This document shows, one piece after another, positions 1 through 7,298 of a stretch of 24,215 bases of DNA. Under the pieces are notes generated by a model. That model made no database searches, was not told the origin of the DNA, and worked only from the letters and a program-made list of their open reading frames with translations. The number at the start of each line of letters is the position of its first letter. Within the stretch, counting starts at the first letter, position 1. Both the position numbers and the translations under genes were made by a program. Source of the DNA: DATEJJ01 sp039649115 (lineage in GTDB: Bacteria > Actinomycetota > Actinomycetes > Mycobacteriales > Micromonosporaceae); contig JBBWZQ010000015.1 in the NCBI GenBank assembly GCA_039649115.1, positions 1 to 24,215 on the forward strand, in the 5' to 3' direction.

Positions 1-554
1 TGCGACCCGGAGACGAGGAGGGAGTGCTGCCGTCGCGCGTGCATGCGGTGGTGCTCGTCTCGAAGATTCACAAGCCGACGTTGCGGGCCATCAACTTCGC
101 CCGGGCGACCAGACCGTCGGTGCTCGAGGGCGTGACCGTCAACGTCGACACCGACGACACAAAGGCCCTGCAGGATGAGTGGGACGCCCGCGGCATCCCG
201 GTGCCGCTCAAGATCCTCGAGTCGCCCTACCGCGAGGTGACCCGACCCATCGTCGACTACGTGCGCGGCATCCAGCGCCAGAGCCCGCGCGACATCGTCG
301 CTGTCTACATCCCGGAGTACGTCGTCGGGCACTGGTGGGAGCAATTGCTGCACAACCAGAGCGCGCTGCGGCTGAAGACCCGGTTGCTGTTCGAGCCGGG
401 CGTGATGGTGACCAGCGTGCCCTGGCAGCTCGCCTCCACCGCCACCAAGGACCTGGCCCGCCTGGACGCCGGCTTCACCCGGGTCACCGCGCGCGGCCCC
501 CGGGCCGGCCGCGCCGAACCCGACGCCGCCCAGGACGAGCTGGCCCGCAAATGA
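1..554 (+). CDS. APC-family amino acid permease, C-terminal part (truncated by window edge)
   Basis: The reading frame is open from base 3 to the TGA at 552-554, so the window catches only the last ~183 residues; a GTG at 24 is internal. The visible part has no membrane segment. It resembles the soluble cytoplasmic tail of actinobacterial APC-superfamily permeases, with phrases such as VHAVVLVSKIHKPTLRAI, VTVNVDTDD, SPYREVTRP and YIPEYVVGHWWEQLLHNQSA, which has a universal-stress-protein-like look. By family the missing N-terminal part should carry about 12 TM helices and import amino acids or related amines; the substrate cannot be read from this tail. The stop overlaps the next gene's start (ATGA at 551-554), so the two are probably co-transcribed and translationally coupled. 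The tail ends in a low-complexity Arg/Ala-rich stretch. Confidence 0.8.
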   Translation, partial: RPGDEEGVLPSRVHAVVLVSKIHKPTLRAINFARATRPSVLEGVTVNVDTDDTKALQDEWDARGIPVPLKILESPYREVTRPIVDYVRGIQRQSPRDIVAVYIPEYVVGHWWEQLLHNQSALRLKTRLLFEPGVMVTSVPWQLASTATKDLARLDAGFTRVTARGPRAGRAEPDAAQDELARK

Positions 555-1753
555 ACCCTCCCACCGGATCGCTCGTCGGCGAGCGGATGGCGCTGGACGT
601 CGGGCCGGTCGCGCACGGCGGGCACTGGGTCGCGCGGGCCGCGGACGGCCGGGTGGTCTTCGTGCGGCACGCCCTGTCCGGGGAACGGGTCCTCGCCGAG
701 GTCACCGAGGAACACCCCGGCTACCTGCGGGCCGACGCGCTGGAGCTGCTGTCCGGGCCGGCGGCCGAGCGCGTCGCGCCGCCGTGCCGCTTCGCGGGCT
801 TCCCCGGGGAGCTTGCGGGTCCGCGCGGGGGGACCTGCGGCGGGTGTGACTTCCAGCACGTCGCGCCCGAACACCAGCGCGAGCTGAAGGCCGCCGTCGT
901 GCGCGAGCAGCTCACCAGGCTCGCCCGACTGACTCCCGCCGAGGTCGAGGACCTGGGGGTACGGGTCGCGGAGTTGCCCGGCTCCGTGTCCGGCTGGCGG
1001 TCCCGCCTGCGGTACACAGTGGACGCCGCCGGAAGGGCCGGGCTGCACGCGTTCCGCTCGCACGAGGTGGTACCGGTGGACCGCTGCCTGATCGCCCACC
1101 CCGCGCTGCAGGCCCTGCCCGTCACCGCCGAGGAGTGGCCCGACGACGACGAGGTGGCCGTGATCGCCTCGTCCGGCGGCGACGTCACCGTCGTCGAGCC
1201 GGGCACGACAGTGCGGGAGCGCGCCGTCGGTCGCCTGTGGACGATCCCGGCCGGCGTCTTCTGGCAGGTGCACCCGGCCGCGCCGGACGCCTTCGCGGAC
1301 GCCGTGCTCGACCTGCTCGACCCGCGCCCGACCGACCGTGCCTGGGACCTGTACGGCGGCGTCGGGCTGTTCGCCGCGGCCCTGTCCCCCCGGGTCGCCT
1401 CGGTCGTCCTGGTCGAGTCGGACGCCGGCGCGGCCCGCGCCGCCCGTTCCTGCCTCGCCGACCTGTCGAACGTCCACATCGTACGGTCGACAGTGGAGCG
1501 GTTCCGGTTCTCCGATGCGCCGGACATCGTGGTGCTGGACCCGCCCCGCTCGGGCGCCGGCTCCCGGGTGGTACGCGAGATCGCGGCCGCGGCGCCGCGC
1601 GCGATCGCCTACGTGGCCTGTGACCCGGCGGCCTTCGCCCGCGATCTGGCGACGCTGCGCTCCCTGGGCTGGCGGCTGTCCGCGCTGCGCTGCTTCGACG
1701 CCTTCCCCATGACCCACCACGTCGAGCTGATCGCCCTCCTGCAGCCGTCCTAG
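551..1753 (+). CDS. Class I SAM-dependent RNA (uracil-5) methyltransferase, RlmD/TrmA family with TRAM domain
   Basis: This 400-residue protein starts at the ATG overlapping the permease stop; the longer open frame upstream is the shadow of the permease. Residues ~8-66 form a TRAM RNA-binding domain. Cys79, Cys96, Cys99 (CGGC) and Cys179 match the four ligands of the RumA/RlmD [4Fe-4S] cluster. The SAM site is LYGGVGLF at 267-274, followed by DPPRSG at 330-335, the catalytic Cys357 in ACDP, and FPMTHHVE at 385-392 with the probable general base Glu392. Family knowledge predicts C5 methylation of a uridine in rRNA or tRNA; which base cannot be decided here. The spacing between the first two cluster cysteines is long (16 residues against 5 in E. 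coli RumA). Pairing with an APC permease recurs in actinobacteria, as far as I recall. Confidence 0.9.
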   Translation: MNPPTGSLVGERMALDVGPVAHGGHWVARAADGRVVFVRHALSGERVLAEVTEEHPGYLRADALELLSGPAAERVAPPCRFAGFPGELAGPRGGTCGGCDFQHVAPEHQRELKAAVVREQLTRLARLTPAEVEDLGVRVAELPGSVSGWRSRLRYTVDAAGRAGLHAFRSHEVVPVDRCLIAHPALQALPVTAEEWPDDDEVAVIASSGGDVTVVEPGTTVRERAVGRLWTIPAGVFWQVHPAAPDAFADAVLDLLDPRPTDRAWDLYGGVGLFAAALSPRVASVVLVESDAGAARAARSCLADLSNVHIVRSTVERFRFSDAPDIVVLDPPRSGAGSRVVREIAAAAPRAIAYVACDPAAFARDLATLRSLGWRLSALRCFDAFPMTHHVELIALLQPS

Positions 1754-1864
1754 CCGGCCACTCGACCCACGGATGTCGGTGGCGGTGGGCAGGCGCGCCA
1801 GACCGTGATTGTGAATGGTTCGTGAGCATGTGCGCACGCCCGCTGCGATCTTGCGCGGCCCAGA

Positions 1865-1870
1865 TAGAGT
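1865..1870 (+). promoter_or_regulatory. Putative -10 element of dxs (leaderless start)
   Basis: TAGAGT lies 8 nt before the dxs ATG and there is no GGAG-type ribosome site between, so the transcript could begin at or next to the start codon. No convincing -35 box is visible 16-19 nt further upstream. Confidence 0.45.
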
Positions 1871-1888
1871 GAACGCTCATGAGCGCTC
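1871..1888. promoter_or_regulatory. Palindrome centred on the dxs start codon
   Basis: CGCTCATGAGCG (1874-1885) is a perfect 12-bp palindrome containing the ATG at 1879. Allowing one mismatched pair it extends to 18 bp. It directly follows the putative -10 box, so it could be an operator or a 5'-end RNA hairpin over the start codon; chance is also possible. A separate short palindrome, GTGCGCAC, lies at 1830-1837. Confidence 0.35.
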
Positions 1889-3801
1889 TTCCCGGTGCCG
1901 ATGCCCAGGACTCCCTGCTCGCCCGCGTCGCGGGCCCGCAGGACCTCAAGCGACTCGACCCGGACGAGCTCGCCCTGCTGGCCACCGAGATCCGGGACTT
2001 CCTGGTCGCCAAGGTCTCGCGCACCGGTGGTCACCTCGGGCCCAACCTCGGCGTCGTCGAGGTCACCCTCGCGCTGCACCGGGTCTTCGACTCCCCGAAA
2101 GACCGCATCCTGTTCGATACCGGACACCAGGCATACGTCCACAAGATCGTGACCGGGCGGCAGGACGGGTTCGACCTGCTCCGGCAGCAGGGTGGCCTGT
2201 CCGGATACCCCAACCGGGCGGAGTCCGAGCACGACCTGATCGAAAACTCGCACGCATCCACCGCCCTGTCCTACGCCGACGGGATGGCCAAGGCGTTCGC
2301 GCTGCGGGGTGAGCGCCGTCACGTGGTCGCGGTCGTCGGGGACGGCGCGCTGACCGGCGGGATGTGCTGGGAGGCGCTGAACAACATCGCCGGTGCCCGC
2401 AAGCCGCTGGTGATCGTGGTCAACGACAACGGGCGCTCGTACGCGCCGACCATCGGCGGGCTGGCCGACCACCTCGCCACGCTGCGGCTCAACCCGGGGT
2501 ACGAGAAGGTGCTCGACCTGGTGAAGGACGCGCTCGGGCACACCCCGCTGGTGGGGGCCCCGCTCTACGAGGCGCTGCACGCGGTCAAGAAGGGCATCAA
2601 GGACGCGGTCGCGCCGCAGGCGATGTTCGAGGACCTGGGCATCAAGTACGTGGGGCCGGTCGACGGGCACGACATCGCGGCCATGGAGTCGGCGCTGCGC
2701 AAGGCCAAGCGGTACGGCGCACCGGTGATCGTGCACGCGGTCACCCGCAAGGGGTACGGGTACCGGCCGGCCGAGGACGACGAGGCGGACTGCCTGCACG
2801 GCCCGGGCGCGTTCGACCCGGCCACCGGCAAGCTCACCGCGCCGCCCAGCGTGAAGTGGACCAGCGTGTTCGCCGACGAGCTGGTACGGGTGGCGGACGA
2901 GCGCACCGACGTCGTCGGCATCACCGCCGCCATGGCCGAGCCGACCGGCATCGCCCGCCTCGCCGCCAAGTACCCGGACCGCGCGTTCGACGTGGGCATC
3001 GCCGAGCAGCACGCGGTCACCTCGGCGGCCGGCCTCGCCCTGGGCGGGCTGCACCCGGTCGTCGCCGTGTACGCGACGTTCCTCAACCGCGCCTTCGACC
3101 AGGTGCTGCTCGACGTGGCCATGCACCGGCTGCCGGTGACTTTCGTGCTGGACCGGGCCGGGATCACCGGTCCGGACGGGCCGAGCCACTACGGCATCTG
3201 GGACCTGTCGGTCTTCGGGGTGGTACCCGGGCTGCGGGTGGCGGCGCCGCGCGACGCGAGCACGCTGCGCGAGGAGTTCCGGGAGGCGGTCGGGATCGAG
3301 GACGGGCCGACCATCGTCCGGTTCCCGACCGGCTCGGTGCCGGCCGACCTGCCCGCGGTGGACCGCCGCGGCCCGGTGGACATCCTCGCCCAGGACGCCC
3401 GGCCGGACCTGCTGCTGGTCTCGGTGGGCGCGATGGCGCACGTGGCGGTGGAGGCGGCCGGCCGCATCGCCGAGCAGGGGTACGGGGTGACCGTGGTCGA
3501 CCCGCGCTGGGTCCGGCCGGTACCGGTGGAGCTGGTGGCCCTGGCGCGCGAGCACCGGCTCGTGGTGACGGTGGAGGACGGCATCCGTACGGGCGGGGTC
3601 GGCACGGCGGTGGCGCAGGCGCTGCGCGACGCGGGCGTGCACACCCCCGTACGCGAGCTGGGCGTGGCGCCCGGGTGGCACCCGCACGGCAGCCGCGCCG
3701 AGGTGCTCGCCGCGGTCGGGCTGACCGCGCAGGGCGTGGCGCGCGCCGCGATCGAGGCGGCCACCGCGATTACCGAGGACGCACAGCCCCAACTTCAGTA
3801 G
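1879..3801 (+). CDS. dxs: 1-deoxy-D-xylulose-5-phosphate synthase
   Basis: This 640-residue cytoplasmic enzyme condenses pyruvate and glyceraldehyde-3-phosphate (thiamine diphosphate-dependent) to start the MEP isoprenoid pathway. HLGPNLGVVE at 52-61 includes the conserved His52. DTGHQAYVHK is at 80-89. GDG at 154-156 followed by NDN at 182-184 is the ThDP/Mg motif. DVGIAEQHAV at 371-380 carries the cofactor-activating Glu376, and DRAGITGPDGPSHYG is the typical DXS signature of the central domain; a transketolase C-terminal domain follows. The length is normal for the family. The ATG at 1879 is chosen because a -10-like TAGAGT stands 8 nt upstream, without an SD. The gene stands alone: 125 nt follow the methyltransferase, with no SD-like element and no clear terminator, and 34 nt separate it from the next gene. 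Confidence 0.97.
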   Translation: MSALPGADAQDSLLARVAGPQDLKRLDPDELALLATEIRDFLVAKVSRTGGHLGPNLGVVEVTLALHRVFDSPKDRILFDTGHQAYVHKIVTGRQDGFDLLRQQGGLSGYPNRAESEHDLIENSHASTALSYADGMAKAFALRGERRHVVAVVGDGALTGGMCWEALNNIAGARKPLVIVVNDNGRSYAPTIGGLADHLATLRLNPGYEKVLDLVKDALGHTPLVGAPLYEALHAVKKGIKDAVAPQAMFEDLGIKYVGPVDGHDIAAMESALRKAKRYGAPVIVHAVTRKGYGYRPAEDDEADCLHGPGAFDPATGKLTAPPSVKWTSVFADELVRVADERTDVVGITAAMAEPTGIARLAAKYPDRAFDVGIAEQHAVTSAAGLALGGLHPVVAVYATFLNRAFDQVLLDVAMHRLPVTFVLDRAGITGPDGPSHYGIWDLSVFGVVPGLRVAAPRDASTLREEFREAVGIEDGPTIVRFPTGSVPADLPAVDRRGPVDILAQDARPDLLLVSVGAMAHVAVEAAGRIAEQGYGVTVVDPRWVRPVPVELVALAREHRLVVTVEDGIRTGGVGTAVAQALRDAGVHTPVRELGVAPGWHPHGSRAEVLAAVGLTAQGVARAAIEAATAITEDAQPQLQ

Positions 3802-3823
3802 CGCCGGGGAGCCGGACCACGGG

Positions 3824-3829
3824 CACACT
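3824..3829 (+). promoter_or_regulatory. Putative -10 element of the first propeller gene
   Basis: CACACT sits 6 nt before the GTG at 3836. It keeps only the A2 and T6 positions of the -10 consensus, and no SD is present. The same hexamer with the same spacing precedes the proposed start of the HEAT-repeat gene (18255-18260, minus strand). Confidence 0.3.
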
Positions 3830-3835
3830 GGTGAC

Positions 3836-5275
3836 GTGGCATCCCCGGCGGTCATCGAGCTGGGCCCCGCGGACTTCGAACCGGTCGAGTGGGTACGGCC
3901 CGCGCCGCCCGCGTGGTGGCGGGGCGGCTGGGCGCTGGTCGGGTACGCCGCGCTCGTCCTGCTGCTCCTCGGGCCGCCCGCACCCGCGGCGCCCGGCCTG
4001 CTGGTACCCGTCGTGGCGATCCCGGCCGGCGGGGCGATCGCCTACGAGCTGAGCAGCAACACGCTCTACGCCGCGTGGTTCGCCTACCAGGCGCCGCACG
4101 CCGGTGCGTCCCGGCCGGAGCCGAGCCGGGCCACGCTGGACGCGTACCGGCTCGCCGACGGGCGGCTGCGCTGGCGGGTCCTGCTGCCGGTGAACCTGGG
4201 CAGCCTGCTGATCCGCTCGGCGGGTCCGGACACGGTGGTGGTCAGCAGCCTGGACCTCGGCGCGACCGGCGACCGCACGGTGGCCTACGACGCCGACTCG
4301 GGGCGGCTGCTGTGGGACAGCCGGCTGCCGCTGCTGCCGACCGCGCCGGCGGGGGAGACCGTGGCGCTCGCCGCGTACGTGGACCCGTCCGGCGCGCCGC
4401 TCGGCTCGCCGTACGTGCGGACGCCCGGCGCCGGCGCGCCGCCCGCGATGCTGCTGCAGGCGCTGCACGTGCGCAGCGGCCTGGTCGCCTGGACGCTGCG
4501 GATCGACGAGGGTTACTACACCGCACTGCCCGCCGTGGCCGCGTTGCCCGGCGCGACCGGGGACCCGTACGCCGTCGCGGTCGGCAGTGGCGGCGAGGCC
4601 AGGTCGGTCGACCTGGCCACCGGCGCGGTCGCCGGCCGGGGCCACGTGCGGATCGGGCCGACCCGCACGGTCCGCGGTGACCAGGACGGTCCGGAGCTGG
4701 TGGTGAGTGGGCGCTGGCTGCTCATCGGGTACCAGGGCGCGGACGGCCCGACGCTGGCCAGCTACCGCGCGGACACGCTCGCCCCGGCGTGGACCGGCCG
4801 GGTGCCCTCGCTGAACCTGGTCGCGGTGCCGTGCGGGGAGCTGACCTGCCTGACCGACCAGTACGGCACCCGCGCCGTGAACCTCGCCACCGGCCGGGTC
4901 GGCTGGAGCGGCACGGCCTGGCAGCCGCTGGGGATGCTGGGCAGCTGGGTCTACGCGGCGCCGCAGGGCAGCGGCCAGACCGTCCCGGCCAGCCTGCTCG
5001 CCCCCGGCTCCGGCGCACCCGTGCTCAGCCTGGCCGGCTGGGCGGTGATCCAGGGGCCGGCCGCCGGACCGTACCTGGTGCAGACCGCCGGGACGGTCAC
5101 CCTGCCGGGCGGCGCGTGGCTGGGCGTGCTGCGCGCCACCACGTCCGGGGTGCCCAGGGTGGAGCCGGTCGCCCCGCTCGTCGACCGGTCCATCGACGGC
5201 TGCACGGCGGTACCGCGGTTCGTGGTGTGCGGTACGGACACGAAGCAGCTGTGGATCTGGCGGTACCGCGGGTGA
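3836..5275 (+). CDS. Membrane-anchored PQQ-like beta-propeller protein (paralogue 1)
   Basis: This 479-residue protein has a short cytoplasmic N-terminus (~1-30), one TM helix at about 32-50, and an extracytoplasmic domain of WD40/PQQ-like repeats. Repeats are visible as LDAYRLADGRLRWRV (101-115), YDADSGRLLWDSR (151-163), LHVRSGLVAWTLR (210-222), SYRADTLAPAWTG (309-321) and NLATGRVGWSG (349-359), resembling BamB-type propellers. None of the active-site residues of a PQQ dehydrogenase can be recognised, so a binding or scaffold role is more likely than catalysis. Cys333-Gly-Glu-x2-Cys338 and Cys456-x8-Cys465 are spaced exactly as in the next gene's product and are probable disulfides. Its stop overlaps the GTG of paralogue 2 (GTGA at 5272-5275), so the pair is coupled. 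The function is unknown. Confidence 0.8.
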   Translation: MASPAVIELGPADFEPVEWVRPAPPAWWRGGWALVGYAALVLLLLGPPAPAAPGLLVPVVAIPAGGAIAYELSSNTLYAAWFAYQAPHAGASRPEPSRATLDAYRLADGRLRWRVLLPVNLGSLLIRSAGPDTVVVSSLDLGATGDRTVAYDADSGRLLWDSRLPLLPTAPAGETVALAAYVDPSGAPLGSPYVRTPGAGAPPAMLLQALHVRSGLVAWTLRIDEGYYTALPAVAALPGATGDPYAVAVGSGGEARSVDLATGAVAGRGHVRIGPTRTVRGDQDGPELVVSGRWLLIGYQGADGPTLASYRADTLAPAWTGRVPSLNLVAVPCGELTCLTDQYGTRAVNLATGRVGWSGTAWQPLGMLGSWVYAAPQGSGQTVPASLLAPGSGAPVLSLAGWAVIQGPAAGPYLVQTAGTVTLPGGAWLGVLRATTSGVPRVEPVAPLVDRSIDGCTAVPRFVVCGTDTKQLWIWRYRG

Positions 5276-6573
5276 TCCCGGTCATCGACCTCGCCGAGGA
5301 CTGGACCGTGCCGGACGAACCCGAGCGGGCCCGGCCGCCCTCGCCCCGGCTCGCGCTGGTGCTGCTGAGCGTGCTGCTGCTGGCCGCGCTGGGCGGTGCC
5401 GCGGTGCCCCGGTACGGGCTGGTGAGCCTGTTCGCGGTGCCGATCGACGTGGGCAGCGCGCACGCCCTGTACGGGGACACCCTCTACGTCTCCCGGAGCG
5501 ACGACGTGCGCGCCTACCGGCTGCCCGCCGGTACCCTCGAATGGTCCGCGGCCACCGCCCACCCGGTCGGCGCCCTCATCGCGGTGGCCGCCGCCGGTGT
5601 GGTCCTGGCCCAGTACGAGAGCGGTGACCCGACCGGGGTGCTCGCCTTCGACGCGCGCTCGGGGCGGGTGTTGTGGCGCGACGAGCGCGGCCGGCTGCTC
5701 GGCGCGCTGCCCGGCCCGAGCCGGGCCCTGCTGCTGCACCTCGACGAGGTGCGCGCGGTCGACGTGCCCACCGGGCGCACCATCTGGGAGCGGCCCCGCG
5801 GGCTCGGCGTGGGCTGGGCCATGCCGGACATGGACCCGCTGCAGAACGCGCCGCCGCGGCTGGCCTTCGACGGGGGCGACGGGGTCACCGAGGTGGTGGA
5901 CGCGTCGAGCGGCGCGGTGGTGGCGCGCTCCCGGCTGGAGTCGCTGTGGCCGGCGGGCGTGGGCGTCAACGGGACCGGGTCGGTGAGCGCGACCACGGGC
6001 GGCTTCCTGCTCGCCGCCCGCAGTGTCGTGGGTGGCCAGCTGTTCGTCGCCCGGCAGCGCAGCGCGTCGACGGTGCTCGACGCGTACGACCTGGGCACGC
6101 TGGCACACCAGTGGCGCATCACCCTGAGCCCGGCGGCGTTCTTCGTCACCGGGTGCGGCGAGGTGCTGTGCGTCGACGGGTTCAGCTCGATGACCGGCGT
6201 CGACCCGCGGTCGGGCGCCGTGCTGTGGTACACCCGGCAGTGGCGCGAGGCGCGGCCGTTGCCGGGCGGCCGGCTGCTGGTGTCCAGCTCCGTCGCGGAC
6301 GCGCCGGTCTCGATCGTCGACTCCGCCACCCTGCGCCCGGTGCTGCGGCTGGCGGGCTGGTTCCCGCTGCCCGGCTCGGCGCCGGGGAGCTGGCTGGTCG
6401 GCCGGGACACGCAGGGACTGCGTACCTGGTTCGCGGCGCTGGCGCCGGACGGGCACCGGGTACGGCCGCTGGGTTGGGTGCGCGGCGTGCAGATCAGCCA
6501 GTGCGAGTACCGCGACGCGTACCTGGCCTGCCCGACGGTGCACAACGAGCTCCAGGTGTGGCAGTACCGCTGA
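5272..6573 (+). CDS. Membrane-anchored PQQ-like beta-propeller protein (paralogue 2)
   Basis: This 433-residue protein starts at a GTG that overlaps the preceding stop; the upstream extension of the frame is a shadow. Residues 1-25 are charged and Pro-rich, a TM helix lies at ~26-46, and the rest is an extracytoplasmic propeller. Repeats include VRAYRLPAGTLEWSA (79-93), LAFDARSGRVLWRD (124-137), VRAVDVPTGRTIWER (160-174), LDAYDLGTLAHQWRI (269-283) and VDPRSGAVLWYTR (310-322). Cys295-Gly-Glu-x2-Cys300 and Cys411-x8-Cys420 match paralogue 1. The N-termini (VIELGPADF against VIDLAEDW) and C-termini (LWIWRYRG against LQVWQYR) also align, so this is a tandem duplication that has diverged. A two-component system starts 50 nt downstream; a functional link is only inferred. 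Confidence 0.8.
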   Translation: MIPVIDLAEDWTVPDEPERARPPSPRLALVLLSVLLLAALGGAAVPRYGLVSLFAVPIDVGSAHALYGDTLYVSRSDDVRAYRLPAGTLEWSAATAHPVGALIAVAAAGVVLAQYESGDPTGVLAFDARSGRVLWRDERGRLLGALPGPSRALLLHLDEVRAVDVPTGRTIWERPRGLGVGWAMPDMDPLQNAPPRLAFDGGDGVTEVVDASSGAVVARSRLESLWPAGVGVNGTGSVSATTGGFLLAARSVVGGQLFVARQRSASTVLDAYDLGTLAHQWRITLSPAAFFVTGCGEVLCVDGFSSMTGVDPRSGAVLWYTRQWREARPLPGGRLLVSSSVADAPVSIVDSATLRPVLRLAGWFPLPGSAPGSWLVGRDTQGLRTWFAALAPDGHRVRPLGWVRGVQISQCEYRDAYLACPTVHNELQVWQYR

Positions 6574-6610
6574 CCGGCCGATCAGCCGACCGGGACGTGC
6601 GTGGCCCGGC

Positions 6611-6616
6611 TAGTTT
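6611..6616 (+). promoter_or_regulatory. Putative -10 element of the response regulator gene
   Basis: TAGTTT lies 7 nt before the ATG at 6624 with no SD between. It suggests that the two-component operon has its own leaderless transcript, separate from the propeller genes. A CCGACC about 19 nt upstream is at best a weak -35. Confidence 0.45.
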
Positions 6617-6623
6617 GGCTGGC

Positions 6624-7298
6624 ATGCGGGTGCTGGTGATTGAGGACGAGCGCAACCTCGCCGACGCGATCGTCCGGGGACTGCGCCGGGAGGGCATGGC
6701 GGTGGACGTCGCCTACGACGGCACGACCGGTCACGAGGCGGCCCTGGTGACCCGGTACGACGTGGTCGTGCTCGACCGCGACCTGCCCGGGGTGCACGGC
6801 GACGACATCTGCGCCGACCTGGTCGCCTCCGGCGCGCTGACCCGGGTGCTGATGCTGACCGCCAGCGGCACCGTCGCCGACCGGGTCGAGGGCCTGGGCC
6901 TCGGCGCCGACGACTACCTGCCCAAGCCGTTCGCGTTCGACGAACTGGTGGCCCGGGTGCGGGCGCTGGGCCGCCGGGCCACCCCGGCCGCGCCGCCGGT
7001 GCTCACCGTCGCCGATCTGGTACTCGACCAGGCCCGCCGGGCGGTCAGCCGGGCGGGCCGCACGCTGGACCTGACCCGCAAGGAGTTCGGCATCCTGGAG
7101 GAGCTGGTCAAGGCGAAGGGCGGGGTGGTGTCCAGCGAGGAGCTGCTGGAACGGGTCTGGGACGCCAACGCCGATCCGTTCACCACGACGGTGCGGGTGA
7201 CCGTGATGACCTTACGCAAGAAGCTGGGCGACCCCCCGCTCATCGAGACCGTGGTCGGTTCGGGGTACCGGGTGGCGGCGCCGGGGGAGCCGACGTGA
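6624..7298 (+). CDS. OmpR/PhoB-family response regulator
   Basis: This 224-residue protein is a DNA-binding transcriptional regulator. The receiver domain (1-~115) has the acidic pair Glu7/Asp8, phospho-acceptor Asp51 (VVVLDRDLPG), Thr79 and Lys101 (PKPF), all in the canonical places. The C-terminal winged helix (~127-220) has LDLTRKEFGILEELVKAKGGVVS, ELLERVW and the closing VRVTVMTLRKKLGDP, VVGSGYRV pattern of the Trans_reg_C domain. The sequence resembles the CutR/CseB-like regulators common in actinobacteria. The kinase gene overlaps its stop (GTGA at 7295-7298), making a coupled pair. The target genes are unknown; the adjacent propeller genes are a reasonable guess. Confidence 0.93.
   Translation: MRVLVIEDERNLADAIVRGLRREGMAVDVAYDGTTGHEAALVTRYDVVVLDRDLPGVHGDDICADLVASGALTRVLMLTASGTVADRVEGLGLGADDYLPKPFAFDELVARVRALGRRATPAAPPVLTVADLVLDQARRAVSRAGRTLDLTRKEFGILEELVKAKGGVVSSEELLERVWDANADPFTTTVRVTVMTLRKKLGDPPLIETVVGSGYRVAAPGEPT

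Noticed and set aside
305..1837. Minus-strand open frame opposite the RNA methyltransferase
   Set aside because: No recognisable domain, and it overlaps completely with a gene whose Fe-S and SAM motifs are intact.
1754..1878. Terminator or riboswitch (such as a TPP element) upstream of dxs
   Set aside because: Only short, weak inverted repeats are visible. There is no T-run and no CUGAGA-type TPP core motif, and a leader RNA would conflict with the -10 close to the ATG.
1750..3855. About 700-codon minus-strand open frame opposite dxs
   Set aside because: It is antisense to a textbook dxs, and its His/Arg/Asp-rich composition is that of a GC-shadow frame.
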